64,000 nucleotides of DNA, taken from NCBI RefSeq assembly GCF_000004195.4, contig NC_030678.2:96616904-96680903 (forward strand). Direction: 5' to 3'. Below are positions 10,516-20,885 of the stretch, piece after piece. Every line of letters begins with the position of its first letter. Within the stretch, counting starts at the first letter, position 1. The notes beneath the pieces were generated by a model. The model made no database searches, was not told the DNA's origin, and saw only the letters and a list, made by a program, of their open reading frames with translations. The DNA comes from Xenopus tropicalis (taxonomy: Eukaryota > Chordata > Amphibia > Anura > Pipidae). The translations under genes and the position numbers were made by a program.

Positions 10516-12458
10516 GTTTCCAGGGCCACTCCTGCCATGAGGCAAGAAGAAAACTTAGTAGGTTCACAAGCTACATACTGCAAGGCACAATACAGTAATA
10601 TATAGAAAAATGTGCAAAATGCCAAAAGGCAGAAACATATGCTGCAAACAATTTATTAGGTTATGCACTAATGATGTGCCCCCTACAACCTATTCAAATA
10701 CAAAACAGGTAAGTGAAATGCAGGTAAGGGGGCAGCATGGGGCTGCCACCACCAGAGACAGTAGCCCCTGCTTGTATCACCATATAGTCACCATATGCTC
10801 TTGGCAAACTGTTCACCTTAGAGCCACCTCCTGGTAATAACACCCATTTCCACTGCTGCATCCCACCTTAAACCTTTCTTGCTGCTCCTTACATTTGGAA
10901 GTCAAAAATTTAATTTAACCAGAGAAAATAATTATTTAATCTGTTTTGGAACTAAGCTCAAACTTTTTGAGCGCTATATTAATCTTGCACTTAGGTGCTA
11001 ATGCCATAACCACCATTGGTCTTCATCTTTATAAAATAAATAGGATTTAGCTAAAAAGAAAATTTAAGCATCAAAAGGCCAAAAAGGTGTTTAATGAGTA
11101 ATGGGAGACCCAAAAGTTTTCCTTTCTTGCCCTGTCTCCCAAACAGTTACCAAAAATATATATAAAAATGTCCTATATGTGCCATTGATAGTAAATTATT
11201 TTATGTACAAAAAAGGCTAATTAAGCAAGAAAATATAGTTACGTTCAAAGGTGACAGATGCATTCTCACTAAAGGGAGTCACATACTCGCAAAATAATAA
11301 ATTGGAGATGAACTCTATCAGCCTGACTGCAATGAAACAGTTAAGGCTGCCAAAGAGGAAAGACATGTGAACTGTATTTAAACATGGCACAGTTACCTTG
11401 GGCAAAGAGATCTTGAACACTAAAAATGCTACTTCAAGATCAGCATGCCACTGGTATAAAAGTATAACAACTGATGCATGCCGTTAGCTAATAAAATGTT
11501 CTAGTTGCATATATGACAAAGAAACCTCTTCTAAAAGCCAGCAACAGCTGAGCTAAACAGCCCCTGGACTTAATTCACACCAGTCTATGTGGTCTAAACC
11601 CAAAATCCAGGAAATAAATATGTTCTTAGATTTATTAATGATTTTTCAAGGTACACTGTACTTTTAAGTGCTGCACAGTTCCAGAAAAGTTAATGAGTAT
11701 CTTGTTCAAGTAAGCAATAAAATTTAGCAAAATGCCAAAAGTACTCTGTGCAGAGAATAAGACTGAGTACACAAGTTGGAAAACACAAGCCATTCTGAGA
11801 AAACATGGAATTATGTTCCAGGCTACTGTAGCATGCAACACTGAACAAAACAGTGTTAAAAAGAGAATGAATCACACTTTCAAATAAAAGTAGAAGAAGG
11901 ATGCTTTTGATGCAGATATACCCTTGTATTTGCGAGACGCAATTATGGCAGCTTGCTATCTCCAACACCACTTACCTGGCAAAGCAACTGAGAACTCCAT
12001 AGGAACTCTGGAATGGAAAGAAAAATGGAAATGGAATGGAAAGAAACATTAACATTTTTGGAAGAAAAGCCTATGTTCAGAGAAAAGATATGTACACAGA
12101 GTGCTTCTCAAAAAGGGCACAGACTCCTGCACAAATAAAGTAACAATCAACAGAAATTATTAATCACATTTTTGAATGTTTAAAGTTTCATGGAGTCACA
12201 TTGCCTGCCCTTTCTAAAGAGACGTGCCAACGTACTACAGAGTACTAAAACTTAGGTCAATTTAGTCAATATAAGTCAATAATGTATTGACTTACTGCAT
12301 GACAAACATGCAGTTGAATGTAAATGTTAGGTGTGATGCCAAAGGTAAAATCTATAGCTAAAACGCAAGATTACTGTAGTTGCTAAGGCATTCTCACAAA
12401 AATATGGAGAGGAGTATGATGCTACTTTTGCTCCTGTTGCCATACTACTTTTAGAACC
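10516..12458. other. No gene or clear repeat recognised
   Basis: AT-rich sequence with chance-like frames of up to 93 codons. No motif, splice structure or terminal repeat could be supported. Confidence 0.4.
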
Positions 12459-12791
12459 TTAAAGGGGACCTGTCACCCTAAGATTTAATTCCAAATGGGT
12501 TTCTATTGTGTTTGTCAAGTAAAATAAACTTCACTTACACTATAAAAATGGTTTTAATCTTATTTTCTTTAGCTTTGGAATTCACAATTGCAGCTATTGA
12601 AGACAGTCGCCATTTTGTGGACACTGTTATTAAGGCAAGCTTTGTATCTTGCCAAAATCTTGTTTCTGTGCCAGTATGGGGGGACCTGATGCTCATGCCT
12701 ATGCGCTGGTTACAAAATTAGAAGGTGGTGAGGGAGATTGAATGTGAGGAGAGCAGCAAAGCTAAATGCAAGTCTCAACAAGCACTTTAAA
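12459..12791. mobile_element. T2-family MITE, left end only
   Basis: A TTAA at 12459-12462 followed by AGGGGACCTGTCACCCTAA is the terminus type of the Xmix-like T2 MITEs of Xenopus. I do not find the matching right end. The segment runs into the hAT MITE at 12792. Confidence 0.55.
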
Positions 12792-13018
12792 CAGGCTCGG
12801 ATTTGTGGAAAAGCAGAATTTTAGTGGTGACATGGCACCCGGCCTCATCCGAATTCTGTCTAAAGCACTGGGGGTGAGTGGGCGATCTGCTCTGGACAGG
12901 AGGTAAAAAACAAAAACCCCTGCATATGCGTGTGTGCGCACATGTGTTTGAAGCCGGGGAGAGGGTGGGGCAACAAGCAGCGCAGGCCTAGGGGCACCTG
13001 ATGTTTAATCTGGCCCTG
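12792..13018. mobile_element. hAT MITE with 8-bp duplication
   Basis: This 227-bp element starts CAGGCTCGGATTTG and ends ATCTGGCCCTG, short imperfect inverted termini. It is flanked by ACTTTAAA at 12784-12791 and again at 13019-13026. A perfect 8-bp target duplication with CAGG...CCTG-type ends is the hAT signature. The interior is G/C-rich and non-coding. Confidence 0.78.
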
Positions 13019-13026
13019 ACTTTAAA

Positions 13027-13959
13027 ATCAAGAACCTAGGAGATGGTGTACTACTACCTAGGAACCCACATACAAAGAATTAACAATAAAAGCTTTCTGT
13101 TAAATAAAAGTACCAAAACTGGTGTTATCCAATCTGTTTGGCATAACAGAATGAAAGGTGTAAGCACACCAACGGACAGAGATTACCTGAGTTGGAAGGG
13201 GAAGAATATCTTTAGCCAAATAGTGACAAATACAGGCAAGTGGTGGGGACACTCTTGTACACTGTCACCACTAAAGGATGTGATAAAGATCTTTTTCTTC
13301 TGCTTACTGTAAGGAGAGTATGTAAGTATCAGCCATGCCTGCAGCATCATTCTGATTGGTAAAGGTCCTGACTATAAATACACTTCCCTATTACCCACAT
13401 ACACTTTGCGAACAATATCACTGCAGTCCTTCTGCACAATCTGCAGTCCTTCTGTTTTTTGCAACATCCAGCACCTATCAACATACAAAGGTTGGCTGTA
13501 CTTTAACAACAGCTACGGTGCCATAGATTGGACAGTCCTGCTTTATTAAAAACAGCAGGGCCCAGAAAAGTCTATTTTGCCCAGGGACATATTACATCTA
13601 AAGATTACCCAGAATATGAACAATAGTGGGGAACCTTTCTTGTTTTGGCTTGCATTATATACAGTATATATATATATAGAGAGAGAGAGATTCCATCACA
13701 GCATGACATAAAGCTTTCCAAATCACGGCATGGGGTTGATTTTCTCTGACAGCATATGTCTGCCTTAATGGCAAAGTTTGTGAGAGGTGGAAGTAAATAA
13801 GAATAACAAAGCTATCAATCTTACTACTACATTACCCTTCAAAAAAAAAAAAAATCATGAAATTTCTTAACCATGTTTTAAATTCCTAGAAGATTTCTAC
13901 AATAACAAATTGTAATTATTTTAAAATGGATGTTCTAATTCAGTGACTCATAGTTTCAG
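13027..13959. other. Spacer with orphan promoter-like motif
   Basis: No gene recognised. It contains an inverted CCAAT box (ATTGG, 13355-13359) and a TATAAATA box (13373-13380), discussed in the findings, plus a (TA)n(GA)n microsatellite near 13663-13691. Confidence 0.35.
13663..13691. repeat. (TA)n(GA)n microsatellite
   Basis: Alternating TA units are followed directly by GA units. Confidence 0.8.
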
Positions 13960-14548
13960 TAGACATGCACCAAATCCACTATTTTAGGATGGGGCCAAAC
14001 TCTGAATCCTTTGTGAAAGATTCAGCAAAATAACAAACCAAATCTGAACCTTAATCTGCATATTCAAATTAGGATAAGGAGGGGCTAAAGAGAAGCACGG
14101 TGAAAAATGTTTAACTTCCATGTTTATGTGATAAAAAGTCACATGATTTTAATTAGCGATAAGCGAATCTGTCCCCTTTCACTTCACTAAAAAAATTGTG
14201 ATTTGAGAACCAGACAAATTTTCACGCATGTCAAAAAAAATTGTTGCGCACATAGTTTTCTTGCCACACGCATCTAAAAAATTATGTGCACTTTTTTTGA
14301 GACGCACAACAATTTTTTTGATATGCGCAATGAATTTTTTTGGCTGTGACTTTTCGCCCATTTCATGAAAAAATTTGCCAATGGCGAAACTTGAAAATTC
14401 GCTGCAAACCCATCTTTGGTGAAACGTTTCGCTCATCACTAATTTTAAGGATTTGGATGTGGTTCAGCCAGAGGCATGTGCTAAATCCAAATCATGATGA
14501 ATTTGAAGGCCAAGTCCCAAACCGAATCCGGGATTCAGTGCATCCCTA
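13960..14548. mobile_element. hAT MITE (GCACCAAATCC family), interrupted
   Basis: The termini are TAGACATGCACCAAATCC and, at the right, the inverse of TAGGGATGCACTGAATCC. Flanks are AGTTTCAG (13952-13959) and ATTTTCAG (14549-14556), 7 of 8 identical. A second hAT MITE (14154-14441) splits it. Without the insert it is about 293 bp, near the 273 bp of the intact relative at 61469-61741, with which it shares the AACTTCCATGTTTATGTGA core. Confidence 0.75.
14154..14441. mobile_element. hAT MITE (AGTGATGAGC family), nested
   Basis: The termini are TAGCGATAAGCGAATCTG at the left and the inverse of TAGTGATGAGCGAAACG at the right. Flanks are ATTTTAAT (14146-14153) and ATTTTAAG (14442-14449), 7 of 8 identical. 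The interior has symmetric runs such as TCAAAAAAAATTGTTGCGC. The same family is at 32331-32712 and as a fragment at 41273. It inserted into the older hAT MITE around it. Confidence 0.78.
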
Positions 14549-14556
14549 ATTTTCAG

Positions 14557-15868
14557 TTGCTAATCATTGATAATTATGATTTATTTGTGAGTTTTGGAAA
14601 ACATCTTTGAAAGCTAGTTCAACATTTGATGTGAATCAGAATTAACAGGCATTTGTTTGTGATACATGAGTTATTTTTTTTTTTAGTCATTTATATTCCT
14701 TAACTTAGAATCAAATAGGGACAATAAAATGCACTTCCAGCACTTCATAAAGACAAAGGATTTGCTGATGTCCTTAAAATGATCTTTAAGTGGTGAATGA
14801 ATCAGCCGTTAGTAAGATTACCCCACAGTCCAGCATTAACAAGCAGACAAAGGATAGCACCCTCTCTGCCTCAAAGTACCCCAAGGGAAGGAGCTGTCCA
14901 GTCTTGTTCCATCGACATGATGCTTGTGGTCCAATCTCAGTTGGAGGCTATCATTGTGGCAATTAGCATGTGTCAGCTGTGTTCATGAATGTGAGGATCT
15001 GCTGACTTTGGAAGATACAGAGAAAACTAAATGCTTGACAAATTTCTTGTAGCTCCACCAGTGCATGTCTTCCTTGGGACAAATATAAATTTGAGTGGGC
15101 TGGGAGCAATATCACAGAAGCTGTAAGCAAAAGCTTTTTATTCCTCGGATCCTTATGTTAAATGTTGTGGTTTTATGTTTACAGCTGCTAAAGTTTGGTT
15201 GATTTATAATACAACTTTTGCAGTTTGTTGTTGAAGAAAGGCTCTTGTTTTTTTTGGTTCAGTTTTAATTATTGCTCACTTTTTAAAAGCAGATCTGCCC
15301 TCTGAAAAACAGCAAAATAAGTGCAGATAGAAGATCTTGTGTTGGCCTGCATGTACAGCTATTAAAAATGTGCCCCATATTAAACAATTATATCTAAACT
15401 GCAGAGGCAATTACTGCAATTATTATGCAATTATAACCAGTAAATATTTTGCTTTGTGCAGCAATAGTTAAGCCATGCAGAGAGAGTCATTTAAAAAAGC
15501 ATTCTGTCTGGACAAAGACATGGCTATGCATTTCTTTGGATTATACTGAGATATAAATTGATGTCCACTTCCCTCAGTAACATTTAGATTAGAGCTGTCA
15601 ATATCATCACCCATATTAAAAATATACTGCTTATGGTGAACTAAGATTACTCTCCAGGCCCTGGGGACAATTATCTGAAGGCATGGTGAGGATATTCAGC
15701 AATGTCTGACCTAGTTCTATTTACTCATTTTAATCTGTTTTTGGTGTGTCTGTTGTGAAGTGTTGTTGGAAACACTCTGGCATAGCTGGTAACCTGTAGA
15801 AAGAGAGATGACTCTGACATTTGGTTCCCTTGCAAATTGTTTCTCATATTATCTTTACATACTAAGGG
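14557..15868. other. Unique-looking sequence, no gene recognised
   Basis: No repeat termini are recognised. The portion 15360-15720 is free of repeats and rich in homeodomain-type ATTA and AATTAT motifs, and is raised as a possible conserved non-coding stretch in the findings. Confidence 0.35.
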
Positions 15869-15985
15869 GCCCATTTACTAACATTCGTATGGTCTAAAAA
15901 GGGCACATTTATCAAAATGTGAGATTAGAGCTCACCACAGAAAACTTCACCCACTTTCTATTCATTCCTATAGGATTTTAACATT
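15869..15985. mobile_element. Harbinger-like MITE fragments
   Basis: Two left termini follow each other: AAGGGGCCCATTTACTAAC near 15869 and AAGGGCACATTTATCAAAATG near 15898. The second resembles the first half of 6277-6481 (GATTAGAGCTC, then the CACCCACTTTCTATTCATTCC block). The right halves are missing. Confidence 0.5.
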
Positions 15986-16078
15986 ACCTTGAAAAACAAA
16001 CTACGTTATTATTTATCCTCAGCTTGAAAATTTAAGGTGATTGGTCAGGATCACATAAAGCACAAGATTTAGGTATTC

Positions 16079-16830
16079 TTTTTTTTTTAACTTCAGGCAT
16101 TTATTGAAGATTTGAATTTCACAACATCAATACATTCAATGCATTATATACTTCCATAGAATTACAGTATTAACTACTTAGCAACAATATCAAAAACTTT
16201 TAGTATACAGATTTAGATATAAGTCCAGATAAACATAGTTTAGCCATACTTAGGCCGTTAGCTGACTTGGTCCCTGCTGTGCATAGTACAGTTGTATCTT
16301 AAGTAGCCCAGTCCAGCCATTTATCCCATATTTTGTGGTACTTTTTTGGGCTTCCCCTCTTCTGATAGATAAGGTTTTCAAGTGTAGATATACTTTTGGT
16401 TTCTAAAACCTATTGGGAAGGATTGGGGGTACAGACTGCTTCCATTTCCTTGTAATGAGCTTCTTTGCTAAAAATAATGCTTCATTAATAAAAATACTTT
16501 GATACAGTGTATATGACTCTTGTATTCCTTTACCAAATAGTGATACCTGTGGAGATTTGGGGAGCTGTATTCCCAAAACAGTATCTAAAGTATCAAAGAC
16601 CTCCTTCCAATGTGATGCTAGTGCAGTGCATTCCCAACCCATGTGAATGAGGTGAAGTGGCTTGTTGCAAACTACATCTAGGGCATTCAGACGGGGATCC
16701 CGGGAATAGTTTATGCAATTTGACTTAATAATAGTAGGCTCTGTGTAGGAAGTATAATTGGATCATGCGGTCTCTATAGTTCAAGCTTTAAATATTCTAA
16801 TTTAATATCAAGATATTTACCAACAGAGGG
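16079..16830 (-). pseudogene. L1/Tx1-like LINE ORF2 C-terminus, decayed
   Basis: Read on the minus strand, the fragment ends in a poly(A)-like run (T run at 16079-16088). It encodes the ORF2 C-terminal cysteine-histidine region: LHKLFPGSPSECPRC in one frame, then HMGWECTALASHWKEVFDTL and FINEALFLAKKLITRKWK in another. The L1/Tx1 pattern CPRC followed by HMxWxC is therefore split by a frameshift. A stop interrupts HRAYYY-VKLHKLF just upstream. In L1-clade LINEs this region follows the RT domain. Similarity fades above about 16830, and sequence up to 17210 could be further decayed ORF2. Confidence 0.7.
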
Positions 16831-17211
16831 ATTTAAGTACATTATGTTTCTTAAAAATACAGTAAATGGATCTTGTTTTTTGTGGTTTCAGCACATATTG
16901 ATATTCCTGTTCCTCCATTTGGAAATTTACAGTAACTTCGGGTGATTGAAATATATCATCTACTGTATACCATTGGCAGACCCACACTGCTGCTGATTAT
17001 CTCCAGTTTTTTGCTAAGTGGCATATCACTATTCATTAAATCAAAAATTAACAATGCTCTCTGCATGACCACTAAAGGGGTGTGCTCTTAGTTCTGTCTG
17101 GGTTTGTTGTAAATACCCCTATTAAATCTTTTTGTTCTGTTTTACAGCTCTGGGTTGTAGGCTTGTCCGTATAGCCCTACTGCAGTTATAGCAGTATGCT
17201 TCTATGTCTTT
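16831..17211. other. Possible further LINE decay, not resolvable
   Basis: It lies between the recognisable L1-like C-terminus and the SPIN-like element. Minus-strand frames are broken by many stops and I could not align them to RT motifs. Confidence 0.3.
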
Positions 17212-17219
17212 GACTACAA

Positions 17220-17416
17220 CAGCAGTTCTCAACCTGTGGGTCAGGACCCCTTTGGGGGTCGAACAACCCTTTCACAGGGGTCGCCTAAGACTATTGGAAA
17301 ACACATATTTCTGATTGGTCTTAGGAACTGAGACACCACTCCTCTATGGTTGGGGTCACTACAACATGAGGAACTGTATTAAAGTGTCGCGGCATTAGGA
17401 AGGTTGAGAACCACTG
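17220..17416. mobile_element. SPIN-type hAT MITE (non-autonomous)
   Basis: This 197-bp element begins CAGCAGTTCTCAACCTGTGG and ends GGTTGAGAACCACTG. It is flanked by perfect 8-bp duplications GACTACAA at 17212-17219 and 17417-17424. The termini and the subterminal blocks (TTTGGGGGTCGAACAACCC, CAGGGGTCGCCTAAGAC, AAAACACATATTTCTG) match what I know of SPIN (SPACE INVADERS) hAT elements. These were spread horizontally among tetrapods including Xenopus. No transposase is present, consistent with the short SPIN_NA forms. Assignment is from memory of the family, not from a search. Confidence 0.85.
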
Positions 17417-17424
17417 GACTACAA

Positions 17425-17939
17425 CCATTAAAGTCAACATACTCCATTTAGAACATATTAGTTAACAGGCCAAGCCATATCTTGCTTTTTTGGTGTATTT
17501 CTACATAGTTACTAATAGGCATTGAGTAACATGGTCTTCTGTCTACCAGGCAGACATCAAAGCTGTAGCTTAGACAGAATATTTGGTTGTACAATTTAAT
17601 TCAATATGCCCGAACCAGCTGACCCTATAGGTCTGTGGTTGACTGTTATGTGTGTAACTTTGGGTGATTGCAAAGTGAATTCTACCCTAGAAGGTTTATA
17701 TATAGTAGCTAAAGTCTTCCTCTGGTATATATTATTGTCTTTAATGCAGAAGGTTTTTGACTAAGAGAAGTCTTGTAAGTAGTGATTATTTTTTTAATTT
17801 GTGTAATTATATAGCTCTGCATCTAGGAAAATATCTGCTTTCTTACTCTCTATACTTAGAGATTACCCTCAATCAGATTACTTCTGTACAGAAATAAAGA
17901 AAATAAACTAGAAAGGGATGTTTGAGAACAAACTTCCTT
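17425..17939. other. No gene recognised
   Basis: Moderately AT-rich sequence between the SPIN-like MITE and the tandem-repeat block. No family identified. Confidence 0.35.
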
Positions 17940-19470
17940 TTGGTTTGAAAAACAAATGGAATCTGATTGGTTGCTGTTGGCTCCACCCAGTGCAAAGTTT
18001 GGTGACCCTGGTTTCAATAGTGTCTGAATGGCAGCAATTTAAATTTCCCAACTGAAAGACAACGAGTGACATCTGATTGGTGGTTGGTGTCTCAGCTCAT
18101 TTTTTATAACCTGGAACTGCAGTTACCCAGTGACTAACTGCAAAGTTTAGAGACCCTAGGATTAATAGTTAAAGAATGGCAGCAGTTTAAATTTGAACCA
18201 GTAAAAGTCAATAGGTGAATTGTGGTTGGTGGGTGTGCCCCCTTTTTGTAACCTTGAGTCGAAGTCACCCAGTGACAAACTGCAAAGTTTGGGAACCCTG
18301 GCATTAAACCAATAAAATTCAATAGGTAAAATCTGATTGGCTGTTTGTAGGTCCATCCAATTTTTCATACCTAAAACTGCAGACCTTAAGGACCAACTGT
18401 GAAGAGTTTAGGGACCCTGGTGTTAATACTGTGAGAATGGCAGCAGGTTGGATTTCCCAATTGAAAAGCAACAGGTAAAATCTGATTGGCTGTTGGTGGC
18501 TCTGTGCAATTTTTCTAACCTTGAACCTTTCTAACCTTTTCTAACCTTGTTACCTGGTGCCTAACTCTGCAAAGTTTGGGGACCCCGGTGTTATTACTGT
18601 GAGAATGGCAGCAGGTTCAATTTCCCCCATTGAAAGTCTGCCTTAAAGCTGAAAGATTGGCAGCAGTTCCTCTTTAAAGGAGAAAGAAAGGTAAAAACTA
18701 AGTAAGCTTTATCAGAAAGGTCTATGTAAATACAGCCATAATCACTCACAGAATCGCTGCACTTACTTCTTCGAAAAAATGAATAGTTGTGTATGTAATT
18801 CCTGTGCCACAGACACGCAGCTTCCTGTTCTCCACTCTTTCCTGCTCCCCCCCTCCCTCAAGAATTCTAAGAGGGCAAAATCTCCTGTACTAAGCAAGTA
18901 AAACAGCCAAATTAAGTGTGCCAAGAAAGGGTTACATTCACTTTGGTCTGCACGTCTGTGCAGGAGTGCGGCATTATGGGAACATTCTTTACACAGCTCA
19001 GGGCGTTTTCTTCCTGTTTGGCTTAAGATCTTCTGAACAGGTGAACTATGGGGAGACTTAAGGGCACTATTGAGACAACTGAAGGTATGTGTGCAGCTTG
19101 AGATTAACTCTTTACTAGCCTTTCCTTCTCCTTTAAAGTCAATTGGTGAAATTTGATTGGCTGTTGTTGGCTCCTCCCACTTTGGGTCATCCAACAAATG
19201 TTGCTGTTTCATTCAGGGTGACCCCATGATTATGTTATTCAAGTTTGGGGAGTGTAGCTTCAAAGCTGTAAGAGTGGCAGCAGTTTGAAAATCTTCTCTG
19301 TCAAAGTCAATGGGAAAATTGGGGCATTCGGAGCGGTGCAACAAAAAGACGGGGGGCGGGATCGCTTAGAAAAGCACAAACAACCTGCTCCGCTATAGGG
19401 TGAAGAAGTGTGGAGAGTTTGGGTGTTGTACCCCTAAAACTGTAAGAAGTAGCGTTTAGAAAATGGGGGG
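17940..19470. repeat. Degenerate tandem repeats with ATTGG boxes
   Basis: Successive divergent units each hold ATCTGATTGGCTGTTGGTGG or a variant, then GCAAAGTTTGGGGACCCTGG, then GAATGGCAGCAGGTT. The ATTGG marker occurs near 17966, 18076, 18225, 18336, 18484 and 19156, so unit length varies from about 110 to 200 bp once the T2 insertion is removed. ATTGG is an inverted CCAAT box. The array is cut by the T2 MITE at 18674-19136. No protein is encoded. Confidence 0.75.
18674..19136. mobile_element. T2 MITE, apparent chimera of two subfamilies
   Basis: TTAA bounds both ends (18674-18677, 19133-19136) with inverted termini TTAAAGGAGAAAGAAAG and CTTTCCTTCTCCTTTAA. The first 80-90 bp match family A (32039 end; 5371 end reversed). 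The last 180 bp match the right end of the element ending at 23095 (TTCTGAACAGGTGAA, then the ATGGGGAGACTTAAGGGCAC block). It interrupts the ATTGG tandem array, so it is younger than the array. The 149-codon minus frame across it is not a gene. Confidence 0.78.
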
Positions 19471-20855
19471 CGCTAAGAATAAGAAGAAAAAGTGGAAGAA
19501 TAAGCTGAAGTGGAAAAACAGTATGTTTTTCAAACCAACATAATTAGCTGTGGATAAAAATAACTGTGTTGCATCTATTACCAAAGGAATCTAGATTGTA
19601 GCTATGTCATGCTGAGGTATATTACAGTAATTGCACATTTCATGTATAGAACATGTGAAGTACTTTGCTGTCTGATTAAATTATATATAGGCATATAATT
19701 ACTCTTTTTTTGTCTTTATAACCCTAGATTATATAATCTAGATTTTTAACAAAGGCTTAAATGAAGAGTTTTTGACACATAACAGATAACATATAACATT
19801 TTTGGGGGGCAGGCTAGCGAAACATTCCGAGGAAAGTGGCCAAAATGCTGTCTAATTATAACTTAACACTCAATGTCCCACAGTGTCATTTACAACATTT
19901 TAGGTATATTTACGTGTATAGTTAGGTACATACCACTTTGCTGCCATGGATAATCTATATACTATAGTAGGTTGACTATTATGACCATCTATAACATTGT
20001 TATAAGGTGAGCCCAAATAAAAGATTTGGTGGTTAAAGTTGAAACCAAAAAGTGAAAACCTGTGTACTAGAGGCTGTGCTTTAGGGCTTATTAAGTTCAA
20101 GAGCCATTAATATTGAGGAAAAGTTCAGGGAGAAAGTGTGCCAATTGTCAAACTGCATTAACCATTCATTTTAAGTTAGGTTATTGGTAGAAAGCATGGC
20201 CTGAATAGAGTCTGCGATATGCACAGGCAATTCTGTACCTACCACCTGCCCTAGTGCTAGCAATCATTACAGGGATTTTTGCACAGATACCAAGTAAGTG
20301 TACAGTACTTTGGTAGAAAAGAAGAGGCCACAGATGCACAGGTGTTGTGTGTGTAATACATTTTATAATACATAAGCCCCACTAAGTTGTGCATTCTTGC
20401 CCCATGATTTTCTAGCTAGATTACCAAGTAAATTCTCCATCAATTACAGTACTTCAAAGGTGAATTTATTATTAAATAAAAAATTTTGTAACGTAATTAA
20501 CTAACACATTCAGGTATCAAGGCTCTGAGAGATTTTACCTGGTTTAAATGGGACCTGTACCCAAACTTAAAAAGTTGTATAATTAAAAGCCCCTTTGAAA
20601 TTAATTATTAAAATTTCATACTGCTATAACAGGTATTAAAAAAATCTTAGCAATGAATCATATATGCCTGCCCTACCTTTATACCCCTTAGGTTTAACTT
20701 TTTGCCTTTATGTCTTCTTTTTACTTTGCATTCTCTACCTCCTAGATGTCACTGCATACCTTTCATTCCCCCTACTATTTTACTGTCTTTACTGTATCTA
20801 GTGTAGGGGTCCCCTATTGTGGCACATAAGATTTTGGGATGATGCAAAGCTTGCC
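19471..20855. other. No gene or clear repeat recognised
   Basis: AT-rich sequence with a 66-codon chance frame at most. Nothing else is supported. Confidence 0.4.
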
Positions 20856-20885
20856 TTAAAGGAGAAGGAAAGTCAAAACCTATTA

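Noticed and set aside
18763..19212. 149-codon minus-strand frame
   Set aside because: It lies across a T2 MITE and its flank. The relative at 22893-23150 shares the repeat, not a gene.
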